Below, piece by piece: positions 50,203 through 59,048 of a stretch of DNA of 64,000 nucleotides. The DNA comes from SIG672 sp045580325. GTDB lineage: Bacteria > Bacillota > Clostridia > Oscillospirales > CAG-272. A program made the translations under genes and the position numbers. The DNA is taken from assembly GCA_045580325.1 (NCBI GenBank), contig JAZNNR010000017.1:1-64000 (forward strand), given 5' to 3'. How positions within the stretch are numbered: the first letter of the stretch is position 1; every line of letters begins with the position of its first letter. The notes below the pieces were generated by a model. The model had not been told where the DNA came from and did not search any database. It saw nothing but the letters and a program-made list of their open reading frames with translations.

Positions 50203-50934
50203 ATGAAAGAAATCAAACTGCTTCATCTGTTTCCAAGACTTCTTTCGCTCTACGGCGAATACGGAAACGTGAAAATTATAGAAAAAAACCTCGCAACCTG
50301 CGGCTATAGCGTAAGTACGACCGAGTACGAGGGGCTCGACGGCGAAAGCATCGACCTTTCGGAATTTGATTTCGTTTACGTCGGCTCGGGCACAGAAAAA
50401 AATCTTATCGAGGCTTCAAAAAGGCTTCTTCCTGTGAAGGACGCTTTTTGCAAGCTCATTTCAGAGAAAAAATGCGTTCTCGCCACAGGAAACGCTATGG
50501 CTCTTTTCGGAAAAGTGCTGAAGCTTGGTGAAAAGGAATACGAAACGCTCGAAGCTTTCCCCTATACAAGCGAAATTTTCACGGACAAGCGTTTTCAGGG
50601 CGACGTTCTTACCGATGACAACAATATTTTCTCCTTAAAGCTCATCGGATTTATCAACACGTCGGCAATATACAGAGGTATCGACACGCCGCTGACGAAC
50701 AACATTCTCGGCGCAAAGCTCGGAAACGACAAGACCTCGGGAGAGGACGGATTTATCTCGGATAATTTTGTCGGCACACAGCTTATCGGACCGATCGCGG
50801 TCAAAAATCCCTGCGTTTTGAAGAAAATATGCGAAATGATAACGGGCGAGAGCTTTGACAGCGATACGAGATCGAGCAGCTTCCTTGCGTATATGCGCGG
50901 CGTTTCCGCTCTCGAAAAGCGAATTTTGAAGTAA
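50203..50934 (+). CDS. gatD: GatD-like class I amidotransferase subunit lacking catalytic Cys and His
   Basis: The 243-residue protein aligns along its length with GatD: LLHLFPRLLSLYGEYGNV (6-23), FDFVYVGSGTEK (56-66) and GTQLIGPIAVKNP (191-203). The nucleophile elbow, TICGGYQFLG in Staphylococcus aureus, reads ATGNAMALFG (94-103) with no Cys. The catalytic His of GTYLHGP is Ile195. The GFENHxGRT region reads GFINTSAIYRG. It can therefore not hydrolyse glutamine by the known mechanism and may only stabilise MurT. It lies 32 nt after murT in an operon; the frame is intact, so this is not recent decay. Confidence 0.85.
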   Translation: MKEIKLLHLFPRLLSLYGEYGNVKIIEKNLATCGYSVSTTEYEGLDGESIDLSEFDFVYVGSGTEKNLIEASKRLLPVKDAFCKLISEKKCVLATGNAMALFGKVLKLGEKEYETLEAFPYTSEIFTDKRFQGDVLTDDNNIFSLKLIGFINTSAIYRGIDTPLTNNILGAKLGNDKTSGEDGFISDNFVGTQLIGPIAVKNPCVLKKICEMITGESFDSDTRSSSFLAYMRGVSALEKRILK

Positions 50935-51070
50935 CACTTAGGACTTTGCCCTAAGAACCCACCAAGGACTCTGTCCTTGGATCCTGCTTAGAAACTTTTT
51001 GAAAAGAAGTTTAAAACGATTTCTACGCAAATCGTTTAAGAACTTCAAAAACTTTACTAAAAGGGATACA
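50935..51070. repeat. Dispersed stem-loop repeat, family A copy 3
   Basis: CTTAGGAC-ttt-GCCCTAAG, CCAAGGAC-tct-GTCCTTGG, AGAAACTTTTT/..AAGTTT and CTTCAAAAACTTTACT follow in order. It starts directly after the gatD-like stop codon. It contains an extra inverted pair AAACGATTT..AAATCGTTT not present in the other copies. Confidence 0.8.
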
Positions 51071-51093
51071 AATAAGAAAAGGACAGAGAGTTT

Positions 51094-51300
51094 GGCGTGA
51101 TACTCTTATCGGAGTATCACGCCAGTTCTATTCGCCTGTGGCGAGTGATATTGCTACGCAGTGATATTCGGCTCGCGCCGAGTGGTATTCGCTTCGCGAG
51201 TTTCAGGGCGAATAGAATACCACTGAAGCCGCAAGGCTTCAATATCACTATCGCGTCAGCGATAATATCACTCCGACGAAGTCGGAATATCACTCTTGCT
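51094..51300. repeat. Branched palindromic cluster with GTGATATT/AATATCAC arms
   Basis: A 12-bp hairpin GGCGTGATACTC/GAGTATCACGCC (51094-51123) is followed by a larger structure. CTATTCGCC (51128-51136) pairs with GGCGAATAG (51207-51215), and AGTGGTATTC (51181-51190) with GAATACCACT (51215-51224). Between GTGATATT copies on the left and AATATCAC copies on the right sit small hairpins (GAAGCC/GGCTTC, ATCGC/GCGAT, CCGAC/GTCGG). It can fold as one multi-branched cruciform or RNA. Confidence 0.75.
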
Positions 51301-51334
51301 TTCTCTGCAGATTTGTGATATAATGAGCCTAACG

Positions 51335-51480
51335 AAAAGCCTCCCTCCGAGAGGGAGGGGGACCGCGTTAGCGGTGGAAGGAGCCTGCGTGACTTTAGGG
51401 TTGTATCAACTTTCTTGTTACGCACTCTCCCTCAGTCGCCTACGGCGACAGCTCCCTCCCGGAGGGAGCCCCAGGGTACG
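51335..51480. repeat. CCCTCC/GGAGGG-type palindromic repeat pair
   Basis: One unit at 51335-51394 (CCTCCCTCCGAGAGGGAGGG, then CCGCgttaGCGG, ending AGCCTGCGTGAC) and one at about 51421-51474 (CTCCCTCAGTCGCCTACGGCGA, then CTCCCTCCCGGAGGGAG). This type is very common in gut Firmicutes genomes. Together with its neighbours it makes 50935-51580 a 646-nt gene-free zone. Confidence 0.7.
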
Positions 51481-51580
51481 CTCAACTTTAGGGGTATGGC
51501 ATAGCCCGAAGCCTTTGTAATACAAAGGCTAAACTGGCGATAAAGCAGAATGATAAACAGGAGTTTAACAAAGATATATT

Positions 51581-52021
51581 ATGGATAATTTGACTTATGA
51601 ACAAATGCATGATGAAAATGATATAATGATTCCTAAACTTAAAGAAATATATCGACTCCCGGAAGTTTCAAGATATCTGAATATTAGTGATAATTATTTT
51701 TGCTATGTCACCAAGACCTACGGTGTATATTTTTACAAGGTGTGGAATAAGGACGAATTGATTGGCGCAATACACCTTGAACTAAACGAGAATTTACTTT
51801 ATATGGATATTCTGATATTTCCAAAGTTTCAAAGAAAAGGTTTTGCAACAAAAGTAATTGAAGATATTCAAAATGATATTTTCAAACTTAACTACAATAA
51901 AATTGAAATCTCTATTGATGAAACAAATAGTGCATCGTTAAAATTATTTGAAAGCACAGGATTCACACGAACATCAAAAGACGATGAGTTAATAAACCTT
52001 GTTTATCAAAAAATAAATTGA
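51581..52021 (+). CDS. GNAT-family N-acetyltransferase
   Basis: The 146-residue protein has the acetyl-CoA pyrophosphate-binding loop FPKFQRKGFATKVIEDI (about 87-103) and the motif B region EISIDETNSASLKLFESTGF. Substrate is unknown. Codon use is markedly AT-richer than that of its neighbours and it stands behind a repeat cluster, which suggests later acquisition. AGGAG lies unusually far (about 17 nt) from ATG 51581, so a downstream start at M8 is possible. Confidence 0.82.
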   Translation: MDNLTYEQMHDENDIMIPKLKEIYRLPEVSRYLNISDNYFCYVTKTYGVYFYKVWNKDELIGAIHLELNENLLYMDILIFPKFQRKGFATKVIEDIQNDIFKLNYNKIEISIDETNSASLKLFESTGFTRTSKDDELINLVYQKIN

Positions 52022-52045
52022 CATATTCCAATGTATAGAATAGCA

Positions 52046-52080
52046 ACCCCCGGCAGACTTATGTAAAATCTGTCGGGGGT
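52046..52080 (+). terminator. Hairpin terminator after the GNAT gene
   Basis: ACCCCCGGCAGA (52046-52057) pairs with TCTGTCGGGGGT (52069-52080). The T-tract is poor. Confidence 0.65.
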
Positions 52081-52169
52081 AATTATTTGCTTACTGCGAA
52101 GCAAATCTGTAAAATGTGATTTCTCCGATAAGGACATCACGCTTTATCTTCTCTGTCCTTTTTTACAGG

Positions 52170-52721
52170 CTATTTCATCTCATTATACCTTCTTGCAACC
52201 TCGATCATATCGGCGAGCATTTCGTCCCTACGGCTCTCATCACGGAGCAGCAGCGACGGGTGATAAACGGCAGTCATATCGTACTGCCCTTTTTTTATCC
52301 ATTTTCCGTGCTCCCTCGTTATTCTGTAATCGGGGGAGATAAGGCGCATCGCCGATATTCTGCCAAGGCAGACTATCATTTTCGGCCTTATAAGTCTTAC
52401 CTGCTCGCGAAGATAGTCTATACACACGTCCTGCTCCTCGGGGAGCGGATCGCGGTTTTTCGGCGGACGGCACTTTAGAATATTTGCTATGTAGACCTCA
52501 TCTCTGTCGATTCCGACAGCCTCGAGATATTTATCAAAAAGCTTTCCTGCCGCGCCGACAAAGGGTATTCCCGTTTTGTCCTCCTCGCCGCCCGGAGCTT
52601 CGCCGACAAACATCAGCTTTGCATCTCTGTTTCCCGTGCCGAAAACGAGCTTTGTGCGTGTATCGCCCAGCGGACAGCGTTTGCAGCTTTCACAGCTTAG
52701 CTTAAGTTCTTCCCAAGTCAT
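52170..52721 (-). CDS. Type 4 uracil-DNA glycosylase, Fe-S containing
   Basis: The 183-residue enzyme removes uracil from DNA. The family-4 signature GEAPGGEED (40-48) and the C-terminal HPS motif (VYHPSLLLR) are present. Cys residues C13, C16, C84 and C100 fit the 4Fe-4S ligands (C10 is an additional one). It lies 13 nt downstream of a small gene of unknown function and is probably co-transcribed with it. Confidence 0.93.
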   Translation of the reverse strand: MTWEELKLSCESCKRCPLGDTRTKLVFGTGNRDAKLMFVGEAPGGEEDKTGIPFVGAAGKLFDKYLEAVGIDRDEVYIANILKCRPPKNRDPLPEEQDVCIDYLREQVRLIRPKMIVCLGRISAMRLISPDYRITREHGKWIKKGQYDMTAVYHPSLLLRDESRRDEMLADMIEVARRYNEMK

Positions 52722-52734
52722 ATTTTCCCCTTCT

Positions 52735-52995
52735 CTATGTAGGACTGTCGGCGGGCATCTCGCAAAAGGTGCAAAATATATTCACCTCGGTGTCCGCTCG
52801 TCCAAACATTTCGAGCCTTACCCTCGGACTCATTTCCCTGCCCGCTTTTTTGGCGGCAAGCGATAGCATACTTCGAATTGCCATTCGGCTCGACTTGCTC
52901 GAAATGTCAAAATCTCCGCACGGCAGATATTCTGACAGCTCACTGCGTTCAAAGACTATAAGCAGGGCTCTTTCACTGATTTCAATGGTTTTCAA
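52735..52995 (-). CDS. Small protein resembling a MecA N-terminal domain (uncertain)
   Basis: The 86-residue product begins at TTG with AGGA 11 nt upstream. The order of elements, a short strand (KTIEISERALLIVFERSELS), a helix (SRMAIRSMLSLAAKKAG) and a C-terminal strand (VNIFCTF), resembles the N-terminal adaptor domain of MecA/NegB, which hands substrates to ClpC. No C-terminal ClpC-binding domain is present. The assignment is weak. Confidence 0.55.
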   Translation of the reverse strand: MKTIEISERALLIVFERSELSEYLPCGDFDISSKSSRMAIRSMLSLAAKKAGREMSPRVRLEMFGRADTEVNIFCTFCEMPADSPT

Positions 52996-53122
52996 GGTTG
53001 TTTTCGTCCTTTCCTTTTGTTTTTTACATAAGGAAAGTATAACTCATTTAGGTGCGGATGTGAATACCAAAATTTCTGTAAAAAGAGTGATTTTATCCCT
53101 TTTTTGACAGTAAAAGACTGTA

Positions 53123-54535
53123 TTACAGGTCTTTTTCGTCGGCTTTTATATAAATGTATTTTTCCTTTACCGATTCCTTTATCTTATCGCACACAGCCGC
53201 GAAAACAGCCACCCAGCATATGCGAAGCGCAAGGTCGAAGACCCACAGATTTGCCTCTGACGTAACGAAAACTATCTGGCAAACTCCGAGAATAGCCGAA
53301 GCTATTCCCAAAAGTATGGCAAAGGCTGTCCACGCCCTCTCGCGCGCTGTTGAGCGAAGTATCATCCTCATATCGTGGCACTGACCAAGCTCATATATCG
53401 GCTTTCCGCCGTGTCTTATAAGCACTTCCCTAAGCGTTTTACCCGCGAAGATCAGCACCGCAATAAATGCAAGTATTTCCACAGCGTAAAGCACACACAT
53501 CACGGTAAAATTTGTCGTTATCTCCTCGTTTGAGCCGAGATACGCCGCGATCTGCTCTCCGTAGCCGAGGGCAAGTCCGACGTCCTTTGAAGATGAAATG
53601 ATGTATTTTTTTGTAAAAAAGAAGGAAAATCCCCAGCTCACCGACGATAAAACGAGGTATGCGTAGGAAAGTATCATTCCTGCGCGCGCGCTTTTGCCAA
53701 ATATTTTTTTAACTCTCGCAAAGGCGAGTATGAAGAAAAACGCGCCTATCATATGCGGAATATAGTTTATTCCGTCAAGCTTTATCTCAAGCGAGCAGAC
53801 TGCCGCCGCAAGAAAAAGCATCAGAGTCGAAAGCATAGTCCTTCTTTCAACGAGCTGTGGACTGTCTTCTTTGTATCTGTAATATTTTTCACAAAGCGAG
53901 GTCATATACATTTCGTCCGCAAACACCCTTTTCAGATATTTACGCATAAATATATACCAAACTATTCCGACAGCAAGTGCCGCCACAAAAAAGAGTACCA
54001 TCAAGGGAAGCCTTAGTCTTGCATAGCTGACAACACCCGTTTCGGTTACGGTGCCGTAGTCCTCGCTTGAAAGACTCACCACTTCGGGAAGAAATGCCGC
54101 AAGCGGCTTGAAGCAGATAAAGAGAAGCGTAAAGACCTTCATCTTGTCGTATCCGCCAAATACCGACTCGCCTGCGCCTCGCTGTGCGCTGTAATAAAAG
54201 CCTTCAAACAGGGACGAAAATGACATAAATCCGTAAAATATCTCAAGACAGCCGAAAACAAAGGAAAGGAGTAGCAGCCAGGTTATCTCTGTCGCCGAAA
54301 TTATAAAAAGAACGGGAAGCGATACCGTTTTAAACACGGATATTATCGCAAATTTGCGGAAATATCCGAGTGAATCGTCAAACTGCGGATATATCTGCGA
54401 AACACTATACAGCCCCTTCATTATAAAGAGGCAACCGATAAAATCGGGTAAAATATCAACTATATTTACGTTTGGATTCATTATGAAAATAATACCCCAA
54501 AGCAAATATTTCAGTCCGAGCTGGGCAGGTGTCAT
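53123..54535 (-). CDS. Polytopic membrane protein, unknown function
   Basis: The 470-residue protein has about 11 to 12 membrane helices. Its N-terminal tract NVNIVDILPDFIGCLFIMKGL is paralleled by GLDIFPDILGYICMYISMKHL in the next gene upstream, so the two are paralogous in that region. The central region carries a long cytosolic helix with charged residues (EMYMTSLCEKYYRYKED). It starts at ATG with GGGAG and is 36 nt downstream of its relative. No transporter signature was recognised. Confidence 0.75.
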   Translation of the reverse strand: MTPAQLGLKYLLWGIIFIMNPNVNIVDILPDFIGCLFIMKGLYSVSQIYPQFDDSLGYFRKFAIISVFKTVSLPVLFIISATEITWLLLLSFVFGCLEIFYGFMSFSSLFEGFYYSAQRGAGESVFGGYDKMKVFTLLFICFKPLAAFLPEVVSLSSEDYGTVTETGVVSYARLRLPLMVLFFVAALAVGIVWYIFMRKYLKRVFADEMYMTSLCEKYYRYKEDSPQLVERRTMLSTLMLFLAAAVCSLEIKLDGINYIPHMIGAFFFILAFARVKKIFGKSARAGMILSYAYLVLSSVSWGFSFFFTKKYIISSSKDVGLALGYGEQIAAYLGSNEEITTNFTVMCVLYAVEILAFIAVLIFAGKTLREVLIRHGGKPIYELGQCHDMRMILRSTARERAWTAFAILLGIASAILGVCQIVFVTSEANLWVFDLALRICWVAVFAAVCDKIKESVKEKYIYIKADEKDL

Positions 54536-54571
54536 TTAAGCTTCTCCCTCTCCTTTACAGAGTCTTGTGTG

Positions 54572-55240
54572 TCAGTCCTCGTCGTCTTCTTTTGCCGCGT
54601 TTTTCAGCTTTTTTCTAAGCTTTTCAAGCGGATGCTCCTTTACGGACGTATCCTCTCCCTCGTATCCTATCTGACGGTAATAGGAGAAGATAAGCGAAAG
54701 TATCAAAAAGAGCTGTACGTAGAAAAGCAGTGCTGCCGCGAAGAATATTACCGACGGAACAGGTATATTTGCGACAGACGTAATGGTAAATACACTCTGA
54801 ACAAGATAATAGAGCGCCGACACCACGGATGCTACGGTCGTTTTCTTTGCAAGCGGGTAAAGACCCACCGAATTTGCAACATCCTTGAGTCCGCCCGTAA
54901 GATAAAGTACCGCCGCAAGCATGATCGGATTTTTGATATATCCGCAGATCATAATAAAGAGTCCTGCGCCTTCAAGCCCCGCGGGATAGACAAATCTCAT
55001 TACCGCCGCAGTTATCTGTCCTATCAGCAGCGCTCCGCCAAGGACAGAGAGCCCGAGCGTTATCCACGCAAAAACATTAAGATCTTTTGAGCTTTTGCGC
55101 AGATGCTTCATTGATATATACATACAGATATATCCGAGAATATCGGGGAAAATATCAAGTCCTATATATGGAGTTTCGCTTATCGTCCAGCCACTATCAA
55201 GCATCATCATAAATCCGAAAAACAGAAGTCCGAATCCCAT
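54572..55240 (-). CDS. Smaller membrane protein related to the 53123 gene product
   Basis: ATG 55240 is preferred because GGAG lies 6 nt upstream; a GTG four codons earlier overlaps that site. The 222-residue product has about six membrane helices and a charged tail (KEHPLEKLRKKLKNAAKEDDED). Its first helix pair contains DIFPDILGY, the counterpart of DILPDFIGC in the neighbouring protein. They may form a hetero-oligomer; this is inference. Confidence 0.75.
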   Translation of the reverse strand: MGFGLLFFGFMMMLDSGWTISETPYIGLDIFPDILGYICMYISMKHLRKSSKDLNVFAWITLGLSVLGGALLIGQITAAVMRFVYPAGLEGAGLFIMICGYIKNPIMLAAVLYLTGGLKDVANSVGLYPLAKKTTVASVVSALYYLVQSVFTITSVANIPVPSVIFFAAALLFYVQLFLILSLIFSYYRQIGYEGEDTSVKEHPLEKLRKKLKNAAKEDDED

Positions 55241-55294
55241 ATCCTTCTCCACGCCGAGATTATCGGCAAAACAAAATCGTTAAAAAAATCAAAA

Positions 55295-58051
55295 TCAGTC
55301 GTCTTTCATACCGCAGCATTTTTTATATTTCTTTCCGCTTCCGCAGGGGCAGGGATCGTTAGGATTTACCTTGACCTTGCGCACAGGTGTGTTCTTCGGC
55401 TTTGCCTTCTTTTCACCCGCGCCGCCCGCGAATCCTTCTCCTGTAACAACGGCAACCTTCTTGCGCTCTACGTTCTGATTGGGTCTGAGCGAGAGCACCG
55501 CTTTAACAGTATCCTCGCGGATAGTTCCTATCATTTCCTCGAACATTTCGCTTCCTGCTATGCGGTATTCTATAACAGGGTTACGCTGTGCGGCAGACTG
55601 AAGTCCGATACTGTCGCGCAGGTCTGCCATAGCGTCGATATGCTCCATCCACTGACGGTCAACGCTGCGAAGGAGTATTCTTCTTTCAAATTCACGCATA
55701 ATGTCGTGTCCGATAATATCGTCCTTCTTTGCGTAAATATCAAGTGCTTTATTTGTAATAAGCTCTTCGAGCTCGCTTCTCTTAAGAGCAGAGAGTGCCT
55801 CTGCAGAGAGCTCCTCGTCCTCATCGTTTATAACAAAGCCCTTAAGGTCCTCACGCAGACCGTCGATATTCCATTTTGAGCTGTCATCGTCCGCGCAGTA
55901 GAAGTCGATCGAAGAGCCCACAAACTGAACTATCATATCCTTAATAGTTTCGGATATATCAGCTCCGTCAAGAACCTCGCGGCGCTGCTTATATATAATA
56001 GTTCTCTGCTGATTCATTATATCGTCGTAAACGAGGACGTTCTTTCTTCTTTCAAAGTTAGCGCTCTCGTGGCGTTTCTGCGCGTTTTCGAGCGTATTTG
56101 AAAGGAGCTTCGCATCTATCGGAGTGTTTTCGTCAAGACCGAGAGTGTCCATCATACGATAGATCCTGTCGCCGCCGAAGAGTCGCATAAGGTCGTCCTC
56201 AAGCGATACGAAAAATCTCGATTCACCCGGGTCGCCTTGACGTCCGGCACGGCCGCGGAGCTGATTATCTATACGTCTGCTCTCGTGGCGCTCTGTACCG
56301 ATTATGAAAAGTCCGCCCGCGTCGCAGACCTGCTTTGCCTCGGGTGCGATCTCTTCTCTGTATTTTTCAATAAGTGTGTGGAACACCTTTCTGGCCTCAA
56401 ATACCTCGGGCTCAACGTTTATCGAGGAGCCTGCCGCAAGACCGATAATATTTTCCTCGTATCCCATACGCTGCATTTCCTGCTTTGCAAGGAATTCGGG
56501 GTTTCCGCCGAGCATAATGTCTGTTCCACGGCCTGCCATGTTGGTCGAAATAGTTACCTTGCCGAGCTTACCCGCCATAGCGACGATCTCAGCTTCCTTT
56601 TCGTGATGGCGCGCGTTAAGAACGGTATGCTTTATGCCCTCTCTCTTGAGAAGCTCTGAAAGTATCTCCGATTTTTCGACAGAAACGGTACCGACAAGAA
56701 CAGGCTGTCCTTTCGCGTTACACTCTTTTATCTGCTCTATGACCGCCCTGAATTTGCCCTTTACCGACTTATAAACAATGTCGTTATGGTCTTTTCTTAT
56801 CATAGGCTTGTTCGTCGGTATTTCTACAACGTCAAGTCCGTATATTTCTCTGAATTCCTCGTCCTCGGTAAGAGCCGTACCCGTCATGCCTGAGAGCTTT
56901 CTATACATACGGAAATAGTTCTGGAATGTGATAGACGCAAGAGTTCTGTTCTCTTTTTCTATCTTAACGTGCTCTTTTGCCTCTATTGCCTGATGGAGTC
57001 CGTCGGAATAACGGCGTCCGGGCATAATTCTACCCGTAAAGGAGTCAACGATAAGTACCTTATTGTCTTTTACGATATAGTTATCTCCGTTTTTCATAAC
57101 GCCGTGCGCTTTGAGTGCCTTGTTTATATGGTTAGCAAGGTTTACGTTTTCGGCGTCTGAATAGTTTTCAAGTCCGAAATGAGCCTCGACTCTCTTTATA
57201 CCCTTCGCAGTCAGCATTACCGAGCCCGCTTTTTCGTCAACGATATAGTCAGCCTGAGGGTCAACGTCAAGCTCGTCGGTCGATTTCTTGGAGTCTACCT
57301 CTCTCATCTTATACATACGGAGCTTTGATACAAATGCCTCGACTATTTCGTATATTTCGCTCGATTTTTCGCTCATACCCGAAATAATAAGGGGAGTTCT
57401 CGCCTCGTCTATAAGTATAGAGTCAACCTCGTCAACAATAGCAAACGCACGTTCTCTCTGCACGAGGTCCTCTTTATAAACGACCATATTATCACGCAGA
57501 TAGTCAAATCCGAATTCGTTGTTCGTGCCGTAGGTTATGTCGCAGTTATAAGCCTCCTGCTTCTCCTTTTTCGACTGTCCGTGACGGATAAGTCCTGTGG
57601 TCAGACCGAGGAAAGCATACACTCTGCCCATCTCCTCCGCGCCCGTATTTGCAAGATATTCGTTTACAGTTACGATATGAACACCCTTGCCTGTAAGCGC
57701 ATTAAGATATGCAGGGAGAGTCGCAACGAGAGTTTTACCTTCACCCGTTTTCATTTCGGCAATTCTTCCCTGATGAAGAATTATACCGCCTATAAGCTGT
57801 ACTCTGAAAGGACGCTTGCCGAGTACTCTGTCAGCCGCCTCTCTTACCGCCGCAAAAGCATCGGGCAAAATATCGTCAAGAGTTTCTCCGTTTGCAAGTC
57901 TTTCCTTCAGCACCTGCGTTGTAGCGCAAAGCTCTTCCTCGGGCATTTCTTTATACTTGTCCGCAAGAGCCTCTATCTTATCAACGTCTGATATTATCTT
58001 TTTAATTTCTCTTTCGCTGTACGTACCGAACAGCTTGGTTATAAGTCCCAT
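55295..58051 (-). CDS. secA: Preprotein translocase ATPase SecA
   Basis: At 918 residues this is a full-length SecA: Walker A TGEGKT (102-107), DEVDSILIDEARTPLIISG, the DEAD-motor region 2 (NMAGRGTDIMLGG, QLRGRAGRQGDPG), the helical wing and scaffold, and a C-terminal SEC-C zinc motif CPCGSGKKYKKCC. It drives export through SecYEG, whose SecE subunit is also in the window. GGAG precedes the ATG. Probably monocistronic. Confidence 0.98.
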   Translation of the reverse strand: MGLITKLFGTYSEREIKKIISDVDKIEALADKYKEMPEEELCATTQVLKERLANGETLDDILPDAFAAVREAADRVLGKRPFRVQLIGGIILHQGRIAEMKTGEGKTLVATLPAYLNALTGKGVHIVTVNEYLANTGAEEMGRVYAFLGLTTGLIRHGQSKKEKQEAYNCDITYGTNNEFGFDYLRDNMVVYKEDLVQRERAFAIVDEVDSILIDEARTPLIISGMSEKSSEIYEIVEAFVSKLRMYKMREVDSKKSTDELDVDPQADYIVDEKAGSVMLTAKGIKRVEAHFGLENYSDAENVNLANHINKALKAHGVMKNGDNYIVKDNKVLIVDSFTGRIMPGRRYSDGLHQAIEAKEHVKIEKENRTLASITFQNYFRMYRKLSGMTGTALTEDEEFREIYGLDVVEIPTNKPMIRKDHNDIVYKSVKGKFRAVIEQIKECNAKGQPVLVGTVSVEKSEILSELLKREGIKHTVLNARHHEKEAEIVAMAGKLGKVTISTNMAGRGTDIMLGGNPEFLAKQEMQRMGYEENIIGLAAGSSINVEPEVFEARKVFHTLIEKYREEIAPEAKQVCDAGGLFIIGTERHESRRIDNQLRGRAGRQGDPGESRFFVSLEDDLMRLFGGDRIYRMMDTLGLDENTPIDAKLLSNTLENAQKRHESANFERRKNVLVYDDIMNQQRTIIYKQRREVLDGADISETIKDMIVQFVGSSIDFYCADDDSSKWNIDGLREDLKGFVINDEDEELSAEALSALKRSELEELITNKALDIYAKKDDIIGHDIMREFERRILLRSVDRQWMEHIDAMADLRDSIGLQSAAQRNPVIEYRIAGSEMFEEMIGTIREDTVKAVLSLRPNQNVERKKVAVVTGEGFAGGAGEKKAKPKNTPVRKVKVNPNDPCPCGSGKKYKKCCGMKDD

Positions 58052-58177
58052 ATTATTTTCTCCGTTTAAAAGTTTGCATAATTACAGATATTATAATTAT
58101 ACACTATAATAATATTAAAGATATACATAAATTGTAAAGATTTCGCTTATTTTAACTATTTTTTTCAAAAAAATCAA

Positions 58178-58199
58178 CCCCTTGCGGCGATGCAAGGGG
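58178..58199 (-). terminator. Terminator after the esterase gene
   Basis: CCCCTTGC / GCAAGGGG stem (58178-58185, 58192-58199) followed by TTGATTTTTTTTG on the minus strand. Confidence 0.8.
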
Positions 58200-58209
58200 C
58201 TGTCCTTTG

Positions 58210-58971
58210 TCAAATCAGATATTTAATTGCATTCTGTATCTCTCTGTCCCAGTAGAACCAGGAGTGGTCGCCATCCGTTTCGCTGTACGAAAGCTCGTAG
58301 CCGTACTCCTCGAAAAGAGCCTTTGCGCGCCTTGTATCTTCAAGAAGAGCATCCTGAAGTCCGCACCAGAGATATACCTTTGGGAGCTGCTTTCCGCTTT
58401 CGGCGGCCTGCTTTATGAGTGTATAAACGTCATTTTTAGACCCCGCGATAGTGTTTATATCTCCAAAAATATCGTTCCAATATTCTCTTGTGGTATATCT
58501 GTTATTCGACACGTCTATCGCACCCGAGAAGCTCGCAACGCCTGCAAATTCATCAGGGGAGGAAAGAGCCATTTTGAGCGCTCCGTATCCGCCCATTGAA
58601 AGACCTGCCACGAAATTGTCCTCTCTTTTATCACTCATACAGCGAAATACCGATCTGCAGTATGCGGGTACTTCCTTTGTGATATAGGTCTGATATGCGT
58701 CGCCGTGAACCATATCGGTGTACCAGCTTTTTGCCGCACAGGGCATTACGACTGCGAGATTTTTCTCTGCCGCATAGCGCTCAATAGAGGTCCTTCTCTG
58801 CCATATAGTCTGGTCGTCCGAGAGTCCGTGAAGGAGATAGAGCGTCTTGCATTTTTCCTCGGCGGCAGTTTCCATTCCTATAAGAGTATTTGATTTCTGC
58901 GGAATAATTACGTCAAGGGACGCCGCCATTCTGAGTGCTTCCGAATGAAACTGTATATGAAAAAGTGCCAT
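58210..58971 (-). CDS. Esterase-D/tributyrin-esterase-type alpha/beta hydrolase
   Basis: The 253-residue hydrolase has the oxyanion tract LYLLHGLSDDQT (44-55), the nucleophile elbow GLSMGGYG with S125, and the catalytic His in DGDHSWFYW near 236. It belongs to the EstA/S-formylglutathione-hydrolase-like branch that cleaves short acyl or feruloyl esters. No signal peptide was seen, so a cytosolic role is likely. ATG follows AAAGG. Confidence 0.88.
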   Translation of the reverse strand: MALFHIQFHSEALRMAASLDVIIPQKSNTLIGMETAAEEKCKTLYLLHGLSDDQTIWQRRTSIERYAAEKNLAVVMPCAAKSWYTDMVHGDAYQTYITKEVPAYCRSVFRCMSDKREDNFVAGLSMGGYGALKMALSSPDEFAGVASFSGAIDVSNNRYTTREYWNDIFGDINTIAGSKNDVYTLIKQAAESGKQLPKVYLWCGLQDALLEDTRRAKALFEEYGYELSYSETDGDHSWFYWDREIQNAIKYLI

Positions 58972-59048
58972 AGTACTTGCCTTTCCTTTGCTTTGTTCAA
59001 ATAGCAGTAAACAGAACCGAAAAATCAGTTCTGTTTACAGAGTAAATA

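Noticed and set aside
51094..51480. CRISPR or integron attC array
   Set aside because: Boxes of 8 nt separate hairpins of different length; there are no spacers, no integrase and no cassette genes.
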